DNA of 14,454 nucleotides, taken from the NCBI GenBank assembly GCA_964358175.1, contig CAYHOI010000048.1:1-14454 (forward strand), given 5' to 3'. The notes beneath the pieces are model-generated. The model was not told the DNA's origin. It searched no databases and was given only the letters and a program-made list of their open reading frames with translations. The translations under genes were made by a program, and so were the position numbers. This DNA comes from CAYHOI01 sp964358175. Its GTDB lineage: Bacteria > Margulisbacteria > Riflemargulisbacteria > GWF2-35-9. Below, one piece after another: positions 1 to 7,375 of this stretch (positions within the stretch are counted from its first letter, which is position 1; every line of letters starts with the position of its first letter).

Positions 1-23
1 CCATAAAGAATACCACAAGCAGC

Positions 24-308
24 TTAAATAGTCAAGTTATTTCGTAACAGTTCCTTAGTGCCAAATTCCACCTGATCCAAAGCAAATGAAGTTCCTGTTG
101 GCAAATTGTAGGACAGAGAACACTCTATATTTTCCCTTGGAGAATTCTTCAACACATATGCAAGCGTGCGATTGCTATCGTATCCTATTTCAGCCCCCAG
201 AGCCCCCTTCATCATCGTTGCGCAATCATCTGTCATCAGTGGCCTTGCCGCAAACCCCATGCCAAGAAGCAAACTCATTATCGCAAAATTTACTACTGTC
301 TTATTCAT
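24..308 (-). CDS. Small exported protein of unknown function, possibly truncated
   Basis: The predicted product is about 94 residues. I chose the ATG at 308 (MNKTVVNF) rather than the in-frame ATG at 320 because GGGGGA lies a few bases before it and a classical signal peptide then starts at residue 1: a Lys, a hydrophobic stretch and an Ala-rich end (GMGFAA). The mature part starts RPLMTDDCATMMKG and continues GAEIGYD. This loosely resembles the N-terminus of Gram-negative outer-membrane beta-barrel-like proteins that begin RPL-TDD and go straight into a first beta strand. Such proteins are much longer than this one. In-frame sequence past the TAA at 24-26 stays open to the window edge (AACGILYG), so this may be a gene with a premature stop. 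No function is assigned. It is on the same strand as the MATE gene, about 100 bp downstream of it. Confidence 0.5.
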   Translation of the reverse strand: MNKTVVNFAIMSLLLGMGFAARPLMTDDCATMMKGALGAEIGYDSNRTLAYVLKNSPRENIECSLSYNLPTGTSFALDQVEFGTKELLRNNLTI

Positions 309-409
309 GATATCCCCCATTTATTTTATTTGCCGCTCATTTTATCTCCGCGACTATTGATAATATGCCCTGAAAAAGGATTCTTAAACATTTTCTTGGG
401 AAACAACTC

Positions 410-1840
410 TTAAATGAGATACTCGCTGGCTTCCAGGGGGCTATAGGGTTCCTCTATTTTGGGATCAATTTCTACTACTGGAGACTTCGTCTCACCTGCA
501 TCCGTCTTCTTTAGGGTAGCAAACTGCCGAACAAGCAAAAACGTGGTAAAACACAATGCAATCCCATCTGAAATGGGCACTGCCATCCAAACGCCGCGAA
601 TTCCAAAGAATCTGGGAAGAATAAAAATAAGCGGAAGCAAAATGAGTACCTGCCGGGAAAGATTGAGGATCATAGACTGAATCGGTTTTCCAATCGCGAG
701 AAAAAAATTTGCCCCAAGCGTTAAAAATCCTGAAAAAGGGATCATGAGTAAATAGATCCGTATCCCCTGTGTGCCGATTCTAACAAGTTCAGGATCCTTG
801 CTGAACACTTGAATCAGTGCATGTGGAATACACTGAATAATCACCGCCACCACCATCGTGTGAATAGAACCTACGATCACGGCCAGCTTAAATGCTCGCC
901 ATACTCGGTCGTTATTATTGGCACCAAAATTGTAGCCAATAATTGGCTGTACCCCATGACTTAGACCCATAATCGGCATCACAAGAAACATGGTCACTGC
1001 GAAAATAGCCCCCATCGCCCCTATCGCCAGATCACCGCCATATAAGTACAACTGTCGATTCAAAAACAAAATGATCAGACTGGAGCCTAACTGCAAAGTA
1101 AAAGGACCCATCCCAATCCCCAAGATCATCGAAACTGCTCGCTTGCGAAGTCTCATTTGAGAAAACCGAAGCTTCAACGTCGCATTCTTCCCTCGAAGAT
1201 GAACCAGCACCCAGATCGCCGAAACGCCCTGTGCAATAACGGTGGCTACAGCAGAACCACGAACCCCCCAGCGGAACACCCCGATAAAAATTGTGAGAAG
1301 AATAATGTTGAGCGAAGCGTTGATGACCATCGTCATCATACTCACCTTAGGACTGCCGGACGCAGAAATACTGCCATTGAGTCCAAATCCAATAAACTGA
1401 AAAATAGAAAACGCCATGATAATCGAGATAAATTGCTTCCCGTAAGCCATGGTCTGCTCGCCGGCACCAAACAGGGATAGCAGGGGGCCAAGGAACATGA
1501 GCCCCAAACCCGTCGTTAATCCTGCAACAATCAATAGCAGCATAAATGCGTTGCCCAGAATCTCCTCCGCCTCATCCTTCTTCTGTTGACCCAGCTTTAT
1601 CGAGATAGACGCTCCTGCCCCAATTCCGACCAACATTCCGCAAGCCATCATGAGCAGTGAAATAGGAAAAGTAAGAGAGATCCCTGAAATAGCGAGCGGA
1701 CCTACCACCTGCCCCACAAAAATCCGATCCACCACACTGTACATCGAGATCACCATCATTCCCACAATTGCAGGCAGAGAGAACTCAAAAAGAAGCTTAC
1801 CTATCGGGCTTTCACCCAGTCTTTTTTCATTAGGTCGCAT
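410..1840 (-). CDS. MATE family multidrug/sodium antiporter (MepA-like)
   Basis: This is an integral inner-membrane exporter of the MATE family, which uses an ion gradient to expel cationic drugs or metabolites. The protein is about 476 residues, the family's usual size, with roughly twelve hydrophobic segments in two similar halves. The N-terminal signature is clear: SPIGKLLFEFSLPAIVGMM, then YSVVDRIFVGQVVG, then GPLAISGISLTFPI, which resembles the MepA branch more than NorM. The second half has GLSHGVQPIIGYNFGA, a typical MATE loop. An acidic, poorly conserved tail follows the last membrane segment. I chose the start at 1840 (MRPNEKRLGES) because a perfect TATAAT ends 7 nt upstream of it. 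The ATG at 1849 (MSAMRP) lies within that box, but it has AGAGG about 8 nt upstream and is a real alternative. The substrate cannot be told from sequence. Confidence 0.92.
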   Translation of the reverse strand: MRPNEKRLGESPIGKLLFEFSLPAIVGMMVISMYSVVDRIFVGQVVGPLAISGISLTFPISLLMMACGMLVGIGAGASISIKLGQQKKDEAEEILGNAFMLLLIVAGLTTGLGLMFLGPLLSLFGAGEQTMAYGKQFISIIMAFSIFQFIGFGLNGSISASGSPKVSMMTMVINASLNIILLTIFIGVFRWGVRGSAVATVIAQGVSAIWVLVHLRGKNATLKLRFSQMRLRKRAVSMILGIGMGPFTLQLGSSLIILFLNRQLYLYGGDLAIGAMGAIFAVTMFLVMPIMGLSHGVQPIIGYNFGANNNDRVWRAFKLAVIVGSIHTMVVAVIIQCIPHALIQVFSKDPELVRIGTQGIRIYLLMIPFSGFLTLGANFFLAIGKPIQSMILNLSRQVLILLPLIFILPRFFGIRGVWMAVPISDGIALCFTTFLLVRQFATLKKTDAGETKSPVVEIDPKIEEPYSPLEASEYLI

Positions 1841-1847
1841 GGCGGAC

Positions 1848-1877
1848 ATTATATACTACCTCTTCGCCCCTTGCGAA
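1848..1877 (-). promoter_or_regulatory. Promoter candidate of the MATE gene, leaderless geometry
   Basis: On the minus strand a perfect TATAAT occupies 1853-1848, followed by seven bases and the ATG at 1840. TTCGCA at 1877-1872 matches the -35 consensus at four of six positions with an 18-bp spacer. Transcription would start on or next to the ATG at 1840. The ATG at 1849 would then not be on this transcript. Confidence 0.5.
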
Positions 1878-1901
1878 TGGTAAAGTCTGGAAACAAGCAA
1901 T

Positions 1902-1929
1902 TTGCAAAAAACAGAAAAAGCAGTAAAAT
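1902..1929 (+). promoter_or_regulatory. Promoter candidate of the heptad-repeat gene
   Basis: TTGCAA (1902-1907) and TAAAAT (1924-1929) are separated by 16 bp. The -10 box ends 9 nt before the ATG at 1939. The bases before the ATG (ATACCCGAA) contain no Shine-Dalgarno sequence, so a leaderless or nearly leaderless mRNA is likely. It diverges from the MATE promoter within a 98-bp intergenic region. Confidence 0.45.
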
Positions 1930-1938
1930 ATACCCGAA

Positions 1939-2647
1939 ATGACTAATGAAGAATTACTGATTGCGATAAACAAACAGTTTGAGGCAGTTAATCATACGCT
2001 GGGATCCCACGGTAAAGTGCTGGAATCCCAAAGCAAGACACTGGAGTCTCACAGCACCACGCTGGAATCCCACGGTAAAATGCTGGAATCTCAAAGCAAG
2101 ANNNNNNNNNNNNNNNNNNNNNNNNNNNNNNNNNNNNNNNNNNNNNNNNNNNNNNNNNNNNNNNNNNNNNNNNNNNNNNNNNNNNNNNNNNNNNNNNNNN
2201 NGCACCACGCTGGAATCCCACGGTAAAATGCTGGAATCTCAAAGCAAGACGCTAGAGTCGCACAGCACCACGCTGGAATCCCACGGTAAAATGCTGGAAT
2301 CTCAAAGCAAGACGCTAGAGTCGCACAGCACCACGCTGGAATCCCACGGTAAAATGCTGGAATCTCAAAGCAAGACGCTAGAGTCGCACAGCACCACGCT
2401 GGAATCCCACGGTAAAATGCTGGAAATTCATGGTAAAAGTTTAATGAACATTGAGCGCGATATTAAAGCTGTTTATGACGTTCATAAAATAGCAGTTGAT
2501 TCCTTAGTTATCGCACGGAAAACACAGGAAACAGTTGAGAAAATTGCAAATCAAACAGCTGGCAACAGTCTTGCTCTGAAAAAACATACCCAGCAGATCA
2601 AAGAGATCATCGAAGACATTGAGAAGCTGAAGAAAAAAGTCAGCTAA
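1939..2647 (+). CDS. Heptad-repeat coiled-coil protein, interrupted by an assembly gap
   Basis: I do not recognise a named family. The head (MTNEELLIAINKQFEAVNHT) is followed by a tandem array of 7-residue units of the form (T/M)LES(H/Q)xx, grouped in threes as TLESHGK-MLESQSK-TLESHST. A non-repetitive, charged, helix-prone tail follows, ending in KKVS at the TAA (2645-2647). There is no signal peptide or membrane segment, so it should be cytoplasmic. Leu recurs every seven residues with mostly polar partners, suggesting a long helical or coiled-coil rod. The frame before the gap (from 1939) and the frame after it differ by one base only because the gap is written as 100 N. Any gap length of 15 + 63k bases restores both the repeat phase and the reading frame, so I read this as one intact gene of unknown true length. 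It ends 34 bp before murD. Its role is unknown; scaffold or adaptor activity would be a guess. Confidence 0.75.
1996..2437 (+). repeat. 63-bp in-frame tandem repeat array built from 21-bp sub-repeats
   Basis: Unit boundaries fall at 1996, 2059, (gap), 2207, 2270, 2333 and 2396. The three complete units after the gap are identical base for base. The 43 visible bases of the unit at 2059 match them exactly. The first unit (1996-2058) differs at six positions, four synonymous and two changing the residue. The last unit (from 2396) degenerates after about 34 bases. Each 63-bp unit consists of three related 21-bp pieces that begin ACGCTGGAATC, ATGCTGGAATC and ACGCTAGAGTC. Copy number can change without breaking the frame. 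Confidence 0.95.
2102..2201. other. Assembly gap of 100 N, placeholder length
   Basis: There are exactly 100 N, which is a conventional placeholder. Before the gap 43 bases of a repeat unit are present; after it come the last 5 bases of a unit (GCACC). Keeping the 63-bp phase needs 15, 78, 141... missing bases, never 100. The gap is most simply explained by assembly failure in the identical tandem repeats. Confidence 0.95.
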
Positions 2648-2674
2648 ACAAAACAGCCACAAATATGGCATAAT
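2645..2674 (+). promoter_or_regulatory. Internal promoter candidate before murD, extended -10
   Basis: CATAAT (2669-2674) preceded by TGG gives a TGn extended -10. It ends 7 nt before the murD ATG at 2682. TAAACA (2645-2650) is a four-of-six -35 at 18 bp. This would give the mur operon its own leaderless start, independent of read-through from the repeat gene. CAGAGAA before the ATG is at best a weak ribosome site. Confidence 0.4.
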
Positions 2675-2681
2675 CAGAGAA

Positions 2682-3896
2682 ATGTCTCTTGAAGAAGTTA
2701 AAACCCTCGCCATTTTCGGTACAGGCATCACGGCAACCGCCGTACGCGAAAAACTAACGGAGTTTCCCGCTTATACAGAAGTAAGTCCGGATGAGAGTCC
2801 GGATGTTGGCATCATCTCGCCAGGTCTGCGGACAGAAGAGTACTTGTCAAAATATAGCTTTCCGATTATCAGTGAGATTGAGTGGGCTCTCTATCTTTTT
2901 AAAAACGTAGACAAGACCCCAAAATTCATCGCCATCTCTGGCACGAACGGCAAAACCACGACCACCCACCTTATTTCACATCTCCTGAATATCCCCATGG
3001 CAGGCAATGTGGGCATTCCGCTCATTCGCTTCGTTTCTCCTGAAATTTCACTAATCCCAGATCAGATCTCCCTTGAAATCTCAAGTTATCAACTCGAGCA
3101 GTCCCCTGCTTTCCAGCCAGACATTTACGTTCTTCTCAATATCACGGAGGATCACCTTGATCGCCATGAAACCATGAAGAACTATGCCGAAATAAAGCTT
3201 CGTCCAGCTCATCACCAACATTCAGAGCAATTCTTCATCTACAATGGACAAGATACATGGATCCAAAAAATGCTTCCTTTCCCAGATTCTTTGTCCTGCC
3301 AGTGCATCGATTTCACCAAAAAACAAGCTGACTTCTCTGACGAAATCCAAGCCTCTCCGCTCCTGGGAAATCATAACGTAGAAAATCTGCTGGCTGCACT
3401 CTGCGCCGCAAGTATCGGAGAAACGAAACCCCATCGATTTCTTCAGGCTGTTCAATCTATTCAGCCGATCCCCCATCGATTAGAGAAGGTATCCGTTCTT
3501 CGCGGTATTACCTTTATCAATGACTCCAAAGGTACCAACCCTGATTCCACCCTCGCCGCGCTTCATTCTTTACCCCTTGATAAAGTCATTCTCCTCTTGG
3601 GCGGACAACGAAAACAAGTCTCTTATGAGACGCTATTTTCTCTTATTGAGAATCATCGTGTTCGTGTGATCACGTTTGGGCAAGACGCCCAATTCTTTAA
3701 CGAACATCTTCAGAATATCACTCCGATTTTGGGAACAAAGTCCAAAATGAGCGAAGCTACGAACCTTGCCTTTTCTCTCGCTTCATCAGGAGATATTGTC
3801 GCCCTGTCTCCAGGTTGCGCCAGTTTTGATGAGTTCAAAAACTTCGAGGAGCGTGGACATGCGTTTAGAGACGCTGTATCAAGACTATCCGCCTAG
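2682..3896 (+). CDS. murD: UDP-N-acetylmuramoyl-L-alanine--D-glutamate ligase
   Basis: MurD adds D-glutamate to UDP-MurNAc-L-Ala in the cytoplasm, using ATP. The 404-residue product has the Mur ligase layout. A short N-terminal nucleotide-sugar domain has IFGTG near residue 11 and ISPGL near 45. The central ATPase has the P-loop GTNGKTTT at 87-94, LEISSYQLE near 131, TEDHLDRH at 155-162 and a Lys at about 172 in the position of the carbamylated lysine. GNHNVENLLAA starts near 229. The C-terminal domain has NDSKGTNPDS near 280 and SPGCASFDEF at 376-385; this last motif and the SSYQL segment separate MurD from MurC, MurE and MurF. It is somewhat shorter than the usual 430-450 residues, mainly because of a compact N-terminal domain. 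It is the first gene of the mur operon and overlaps ftsW by 38 nt. Confidence 0.96.
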   Translation: MSLEEVKTLAIFGTGITATAVREKLTEFPAYTEVSPDESPDVGIISPGLRTEEYLSKYSFPIISEIEWALYLFKNVDKTPKFIAISGTNGKTTTTHLISHLLNIPMAGNVGIPLIRFVSPEISLIPDQISLEISSYQLEQSPAFQPDIYVLLNITEDHLDRHETMKNYAEIKLRPAHHQHSEQFFIYNGQDTWIQKMLPFPDSLSCQCIDFTKKQADFSDEIQASPLLGNHNVENLLAALCAASIGETKPHRFLQAVQSIQPIPHRLEKVSVLRGITFINDSKGTNPDSTLAALHSLPLDKVILLLGGQRKQVSYETLFSLIENHRVRVITFGQDAQFFNEHLQNITPILGTKSKMSEATNLAFSLASSGDIVALSPGCASFDEFKNFEERGHAFRDAVSRLSA

Positions 3897-4989
3897 TTCA
3901 CGAACGGATCTTTTCCTTGCGTTAATCGCGGTGATCCTTCTTTTCTTCGGGCTTATCATGATTATTAGCTCGTCCACGGTTATCGGCTTTAGGGTCTATC
4001 ATGACACCTTCTATTTCGTAAAACGCCATGCGATCTACCTGATCGTCGGCCTCGGGCCTCTCTTCGGAGGACTGATGATTCCTCATTTTTTCTGGCGAAA
4101 GTATGCCTTCCACCTCTGGATTGGGTCTCTTCTGCTCGTCGGACTGACCTATATCCCGCACATTGGTTCTACTGCTGGTGGAGCGGCACGCTGGATCAGT
4201 TTAGCCGGATTTCGTTTTCAACCCTCAGACGTCCTTAAATTTACGATGATTCTGCTTCTGGCCGACCATCTCGACCGGCATAAAGGACACCTTCATAACA
4301 TCAGTCGCTCGATTATTCCAGTATTTGTCATCATGGCTGTCTCGATCCTCATCGTTCTGAATCAACCCGATCTTGGCACCTCCGTTGTCCTCGCTAGCTC
4401 CTCCATGGTATTACTCTTCATTTCCGGATTCCCCATGCTTCTATTTATAGGACTCATCCCCGTCGGATTGGGTGTCGTGGCGTACAGCATCATGAAGACC
4501 CCCTACCAACTACGACGCATTGCGGCCTTCCTGGATCCCTGGTCAGATCCTCTTGGCAAAGGGTTTCATACGATACAATCTTTAATTGCTGTGGGTTCAG
4601 GCGGGCTTTTGGGGCTTGGGATAGGTCAATCTCGACAGAAGTTTTTCTTCTTGCCTCAACAATACACGGACTATATCTTCTCTATTATTGGCGAGGAGTT
4701 TGGGTTCATCGCGACGAGCTTGTTTCTTTTGGTCTATTTCCTTTTTATTTACCGTTCTTTCTGGATCGCTGTACGCGTTGAACAGTTATACTCGAAGCTT
4801 CTTTGCAGTGGGCTCATCTTTTGGATTTCAATTCAGGCACTCATCAATATCGGCGTTGCCATCAACTTGGTTCCTTCAAAGGGAATTACCCTACCCTTTA
4901 TCAGCTTTGGGGGCACGTCCCTCATCATGGTGATGTTTATCGCGGGAATCCTGCTTAACATTTCCCGCTACAGAGTCCCCCGAACATGA
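3859..4989 (+). CDS. ftsW: Septal peptidoglycan glycosyltransferase FtsW (SEDS family)
   Basis: FtsW is the SEDS-family polymerase that joins lipid II into glycan strands at the division septum, working with a class B penicillin-binding protein. The 376-residue product has about ten membrane segments. Motifs include GGAARWI at 107-113, NQPDLGTSVV from 168, FLDPWSDPLGKGFHTIQSL near 224-242 and TDYIF near 270, whose Asp (about 271) corresponds to the essential SEDS aspartate. LPFISFGGTSL lies near the C-terminus. I chose the ATG at 3859 because GAGGAG at 3846-3851 lies 7 nt upstream. An in-frame ATG at 3766 would add 31 unlikely residues entirely inside murD. RodA is the alternative reading, but the position between murD and murG argues for FtsW. 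The stop overlaps the murG start as ATGA. Confidence 0.94.
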   Translation: MRLETLYQDYPPSSRTDLFLALIAVILLFFGLIMIISSSTVIGFRVYHDTFYFVKRHAIYLIVGLGPLFGGLMIPHFFWRKYAFHLWIGSLLLVGLTYIPHIGSTAGGAARWISLAGFRFQPSDVLKFTMILLLADHLDRHKGHLHNISRSIIPVFVIMAVSILIVLNQPDLGTSVVLASSSMVLLFISGFPMLLFIGLIPVGLGVVAYSIMKTPYQLRRIAAFLDPWSDPLGKGFHTIQSLIAVGSGGLLGLGIGQSRQKFFFLPQQYTDYIFSIIGEEFGFIATSLFLLVYFLFIYRSFWIAVRVEQLYSKLLCSGLIFWISIQALINIGVAINLVPSKGITLPFISFGGTSLIMVMFIAGILLNISRYRVPRT

Positions 4990-5999
4990 TCGTTTTCACG
5001 TGCGGCGGCACCGGTGGCCATATTGCACCGGCAATCACTCTTGCTCAAGAGCTCCCCGTTGACTATCTTTTTATCGGGGGCAATCGTCTCGAAAAAAAGA
5101 TGTTGCAAGGATTTCCCTTCGTCGAAATAGACTCCTCAGCAAAAAATCCAGTCCTCATCCTCAAGGGGATTTTTCAATCTATTCGGCTTCTTCGTATTCA
5201 TCACCCAACGGCTGTTTTTTCCACGGGCGGATATGTGTCTTTCCCCGTAAGTGTAGCAGCTATTCTCCTAAGAATTCCGCTACTTATTCTTGAAGAAAAC
5301 AGCATTCCTGGCCGAGTCACCCGATGGCTTGCTCCTTTCGCTGCATTAATCTTCTGTGCATATCCCGCTCACAAGCTTCCTGCGCACAAGACGGTGCTTA
5401 GTGGTAATCCCGTACCTCGCATGGCGCTAGTTCCCTCCCTCAAACGTTCTCGTCTTCTCGTGATGGGGGGCAGTCAAGGAGCCAGTAAGCTCAACGAACT
5501 TGTTCTGAGCGCCCTCCCCCTTCTAACCGTTTTAGAGCTGGATATCATTTGGCTCACGGGCGAGAAAAATTATGCAACTATCACCCAAAAACTTCTTGCT
5601 TACCACCATTCTGGTTCAAGCTATTCGTATGATGGTCTACAAATAGACATTTATCCTTTTTACGACCCGGTCACGGAACTGCTCCCCTCGGTCAAACTCT
5701 GTATAAGCCGAGCAGGAGCCATGAGTATTTCAGAGCTGACCGCTGCACATGTCCCGACACTCTACGTTCCTTTCCCATTTGCCGCCGACAACCATCAATA
5801 CTATAATGCACTTCACGTCACCACATTGAATGCGGGGCGACTTTGCGTGGAGGCTGACCTCACGCCCGTCGTGCTCCAAAACACTCTTGCGGAGATGATG
5901 GATCAGTATGCTGTTTACGAAAAAGGACTTAACGCGATGAACCAGGAATCTGCTGTAGAAGTTATCCTTAAGGAGCTTGCCAAACGTGACCTCCTCTAG
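4986..5999 (+). CDS. murG: UDP-GlcNAc--undecaprenyl-PP-MurNAc-pentapeptide GlcNAc transferase
   Basis: MurG transfers GlcNAc onto lipid I to make lipid II on the inner face of the cytoplasmic membrane. The 337-residue GT-B fold protein shows GGTGGHIAPA from residue 7, STGGYVSFP at 79-87, EENSIPGRVTRW from 103, LSGNPVP near 138, GGSQGA at 161-166, SRAGAMSISEL at 241-251 and AADNHQYYNA from 266, all in family order. It is slightly shorter than the typical 350-360 residues. The start shares the ATGA overlap with ftsW and has no clear Shine-Dalgarno sequence, so translation is probably coupled to ftsW. The 3' end overlaps the chosen murC start by 14 nt. Confidence 0.96.
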   Translation: MIVFTCGGTGGHIAPAITLAQELPVDYLFIGGNRLEKKMLQGFPFVEIDSSAKNPVLILKGIFQSIRLLRIHHPTAVFSTGGYVSFPVSVAAILLRIPLLILEENSIPGRVTRWLAPFAALIFCAYPAHKLPAHKTVLSGNPVPRMALVPSLKRSRLLVMGGSQGASKLNELVLSALPLLTVLELDIIWLTGEKNYATITQKLLAYHHSGSSYSYDGLQIDIYPFYDPVTELLPSVKLCISRAGAMSISELTAAHVPTLYVPFPFAADNHQYYNALHVTTLNAGRLCVEADLTPVVLQNTLAEMMDQYAVYEKGLNAMNQESAVEVILKELAKRDLL

Positions 6000-7371
6000 T
6001 CTTCTCGCTAGCAAGCGAAGGATCCATTTTATTGGAATCGGCGGAAGTGGGATGAACCCTCTTGCACGTGTTTTGATTGACATGGGTTATGAGGTATCCG
6101 GTAGCGATATTAAAGAAAATCTCTATACCCTGAAGCTCAAAGAAATGGGCGCCCAAATCTTTTATGGCCACAACGAAAGCAATATCCGGGTGGCAGACTT
6201 AATTGTTATTTCGACTGCTATTACATCGGACAATGTCGAATATAGAACCGCAGTCAGCAATGGGATTCCTATTCTTAAACGCGCCGAACTTCTTTCCTTC
6301 ATCATGGATGAACACACACACCGCATTGCGGTATGTGGCACCCATGGAAAGACAACGGTTTCCTGCTTTCTTTCTCACTTCCTTGTCAAAGAAGAGAAAG
6401 ATCCCTCATTTATTATTGGGGCAACCCTGCGTCAAAACCAGCTCTCCTCCAACTATGGTAGAAAAGAATATTGTGTCGCCGAAGCAGATGAAAGCGATCG
6501 ATCCTTTCTCTTCTTAAATCCGACCATCATGATCATCACAAACATCGAGGAAGAGCATCTCGACGAATACAGTGGACTTGATGATATTCTCTCAACTTTT
6601 AACGAGTTCATCGGACGGCTTCACCCCCCAGACTCTTTACTTATTGTTTGTGGAGATGACCCAAATATTGCCAAACTGAAAATCTCAGGAATAACCGTTA
6701 TTTCATATGGCTTTGGGTCCAGCAATCTTGTTCAAGCGCGAAACCTGATTCTAAAAAACAATCGAATCTATTATGATGTCTATATCCAGAACGAGCTTGT
6801 CGCAGAACATATTCATCTCAACATTCCAGGCACCCATAATGTTCTAAATAGTCTCACCGTATTCGCCCTCTCACACTTTCTTCGATTTCCTTTTTCTCAT
6901 GTCCTTTCCTCTTTCCACGACTTTCAGGGAGCCTCTCGACGTTTTCATTTGGTCGGAAAAGTCAACAATATTGAGGTCTATGATGATTATGCACATCACC
7001 CCACTGAGATTGCATGCACCTTAGAAGCCGCAAAAACATTCGGACGACGAGTAATTGCGGTTTTCCAGCCTCATCGATTCACCCGATTCAGTGCCTTTTT
7101 TAATCGTTTTCCCGAGTCCCTTAAACTGGCAGATTTTGTGGTCGCAACCGAGGTCTATGCGGCAGGCGAAAAGAATGAGTCTGGTCTTACCACGAAACAA
7201 TTGGTCGCAAAAATGGATTCTGCTCGAACGCTTTATATCAAGAATGCCGGAGCCATTGCGGGAAAACTTGTTCCACTTCTTTTGCCAGGTGATCTGGTCA
7301 TCACTCTTGGCGCAGGGGATATTACCCATGTCTCCCGAGAAATTGTCCAGCTGCTTCGCTCTCAGGAGTGA
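5986..7371 (+). CDS. murC: UDP-N-acetylmuramate--L-alanine ligase
   Basis: MurC attaches L-alanine to UDP-MurNAc in the cytoplasm, using ATP. The product of about 461 residues has the N-terminal Rossmann motif GIGGSGM near residue 17, the P-loop CGTHGKTT near 117-124, EADESDRSF near 166, TNIEEEHLD near 185 (the usual DHMD position is EHLD here), IPGTHNVLN near 290, DDYAHHPTE at about 333-341, QPHRFTR and TLGAGDI near the end. DYAHHPTE and GTHGKTT are diagnostic for MurC. I chose the GTG at 5986 because AAGGAG at 5970-5975 lies 10 nt upstream; the TTG at 5977 is almost on top of that site. It overlaps the end of murG and is followed 4 nt later by murB. Confidence 0.95.
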   Translation: MTSSSLLASKRRIHFIGIGGSGMNPLARVLIDMGYEVSGSDIKENLYTLKLKEMGAQIFYGHNESNIRVADLIVISTAITSDNVEYRTAVSNGIPILKRAELLSFIMDEHTHRIAVCGTHGKTTVSCFLSHFLVKEEKDPSFIIGATLRQNQLSSNYGRKEYCVAEADESDRSFLFLNPTIMIITNIEEEHLDEYSGLDDILSTFNEFIGRLHPPDSLLIVCGDDPNIAKLKISGITVISYGFGSSNLVQARNLILKNNRIYYDVYIQNELVAEHIHLNIPGTHNVLNSLTVFALSHFLRFPFSHVLSSFHDFQGASRRFHLVGKVNNIEVYDDYAHHPTEIACTLEAAKTFGRRVIAVFQPHRFTRFSAFFNRFPESLKLADFVVATEVYAAGEKNESGLTTKQLVAKMDSARTLYIKNAGAIAGKLVPLLLPGDLVITLGAGDITHVSREIVQLLRSQE

Positions 7372-7375
7372 CCTT

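Noticed and set aside
1157..1480. Plus-strand open frame of 107 codons inside the MATE gene
   Set aside because: Its product is a low-complexity, Arg/Asn/His-rich shadow with no hydrophobic core, opposite clear MATE sequence.
1954..2242. Antisense open frames through the repeat array
   Set aside because: They exist only because the repeat lacks stops on both strands and the N run is translated as unknown residues; there is no start signal or motif.
1996..2437. CRISPR-like appearance of regularly spaced repeats
   Set aside because: Units are contiguous 63-bp copies with no unique spacers and they keep an open reading frame, so this is a coding tandem repeat.
3766..3858. Upstream ATG extension of ftsW
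   Set aside because: The extra 31 residues are a shadow of conserved murD codons, and the strong GAGGAG fits the ATG at 3859.
7055..7375. Long N-terminal extension of murB
   Set aside because: It overlaps the conserved C-terminal part of murC in another frame, and the AGGAG-GTG pair at 7364-7378 gives a proper start.
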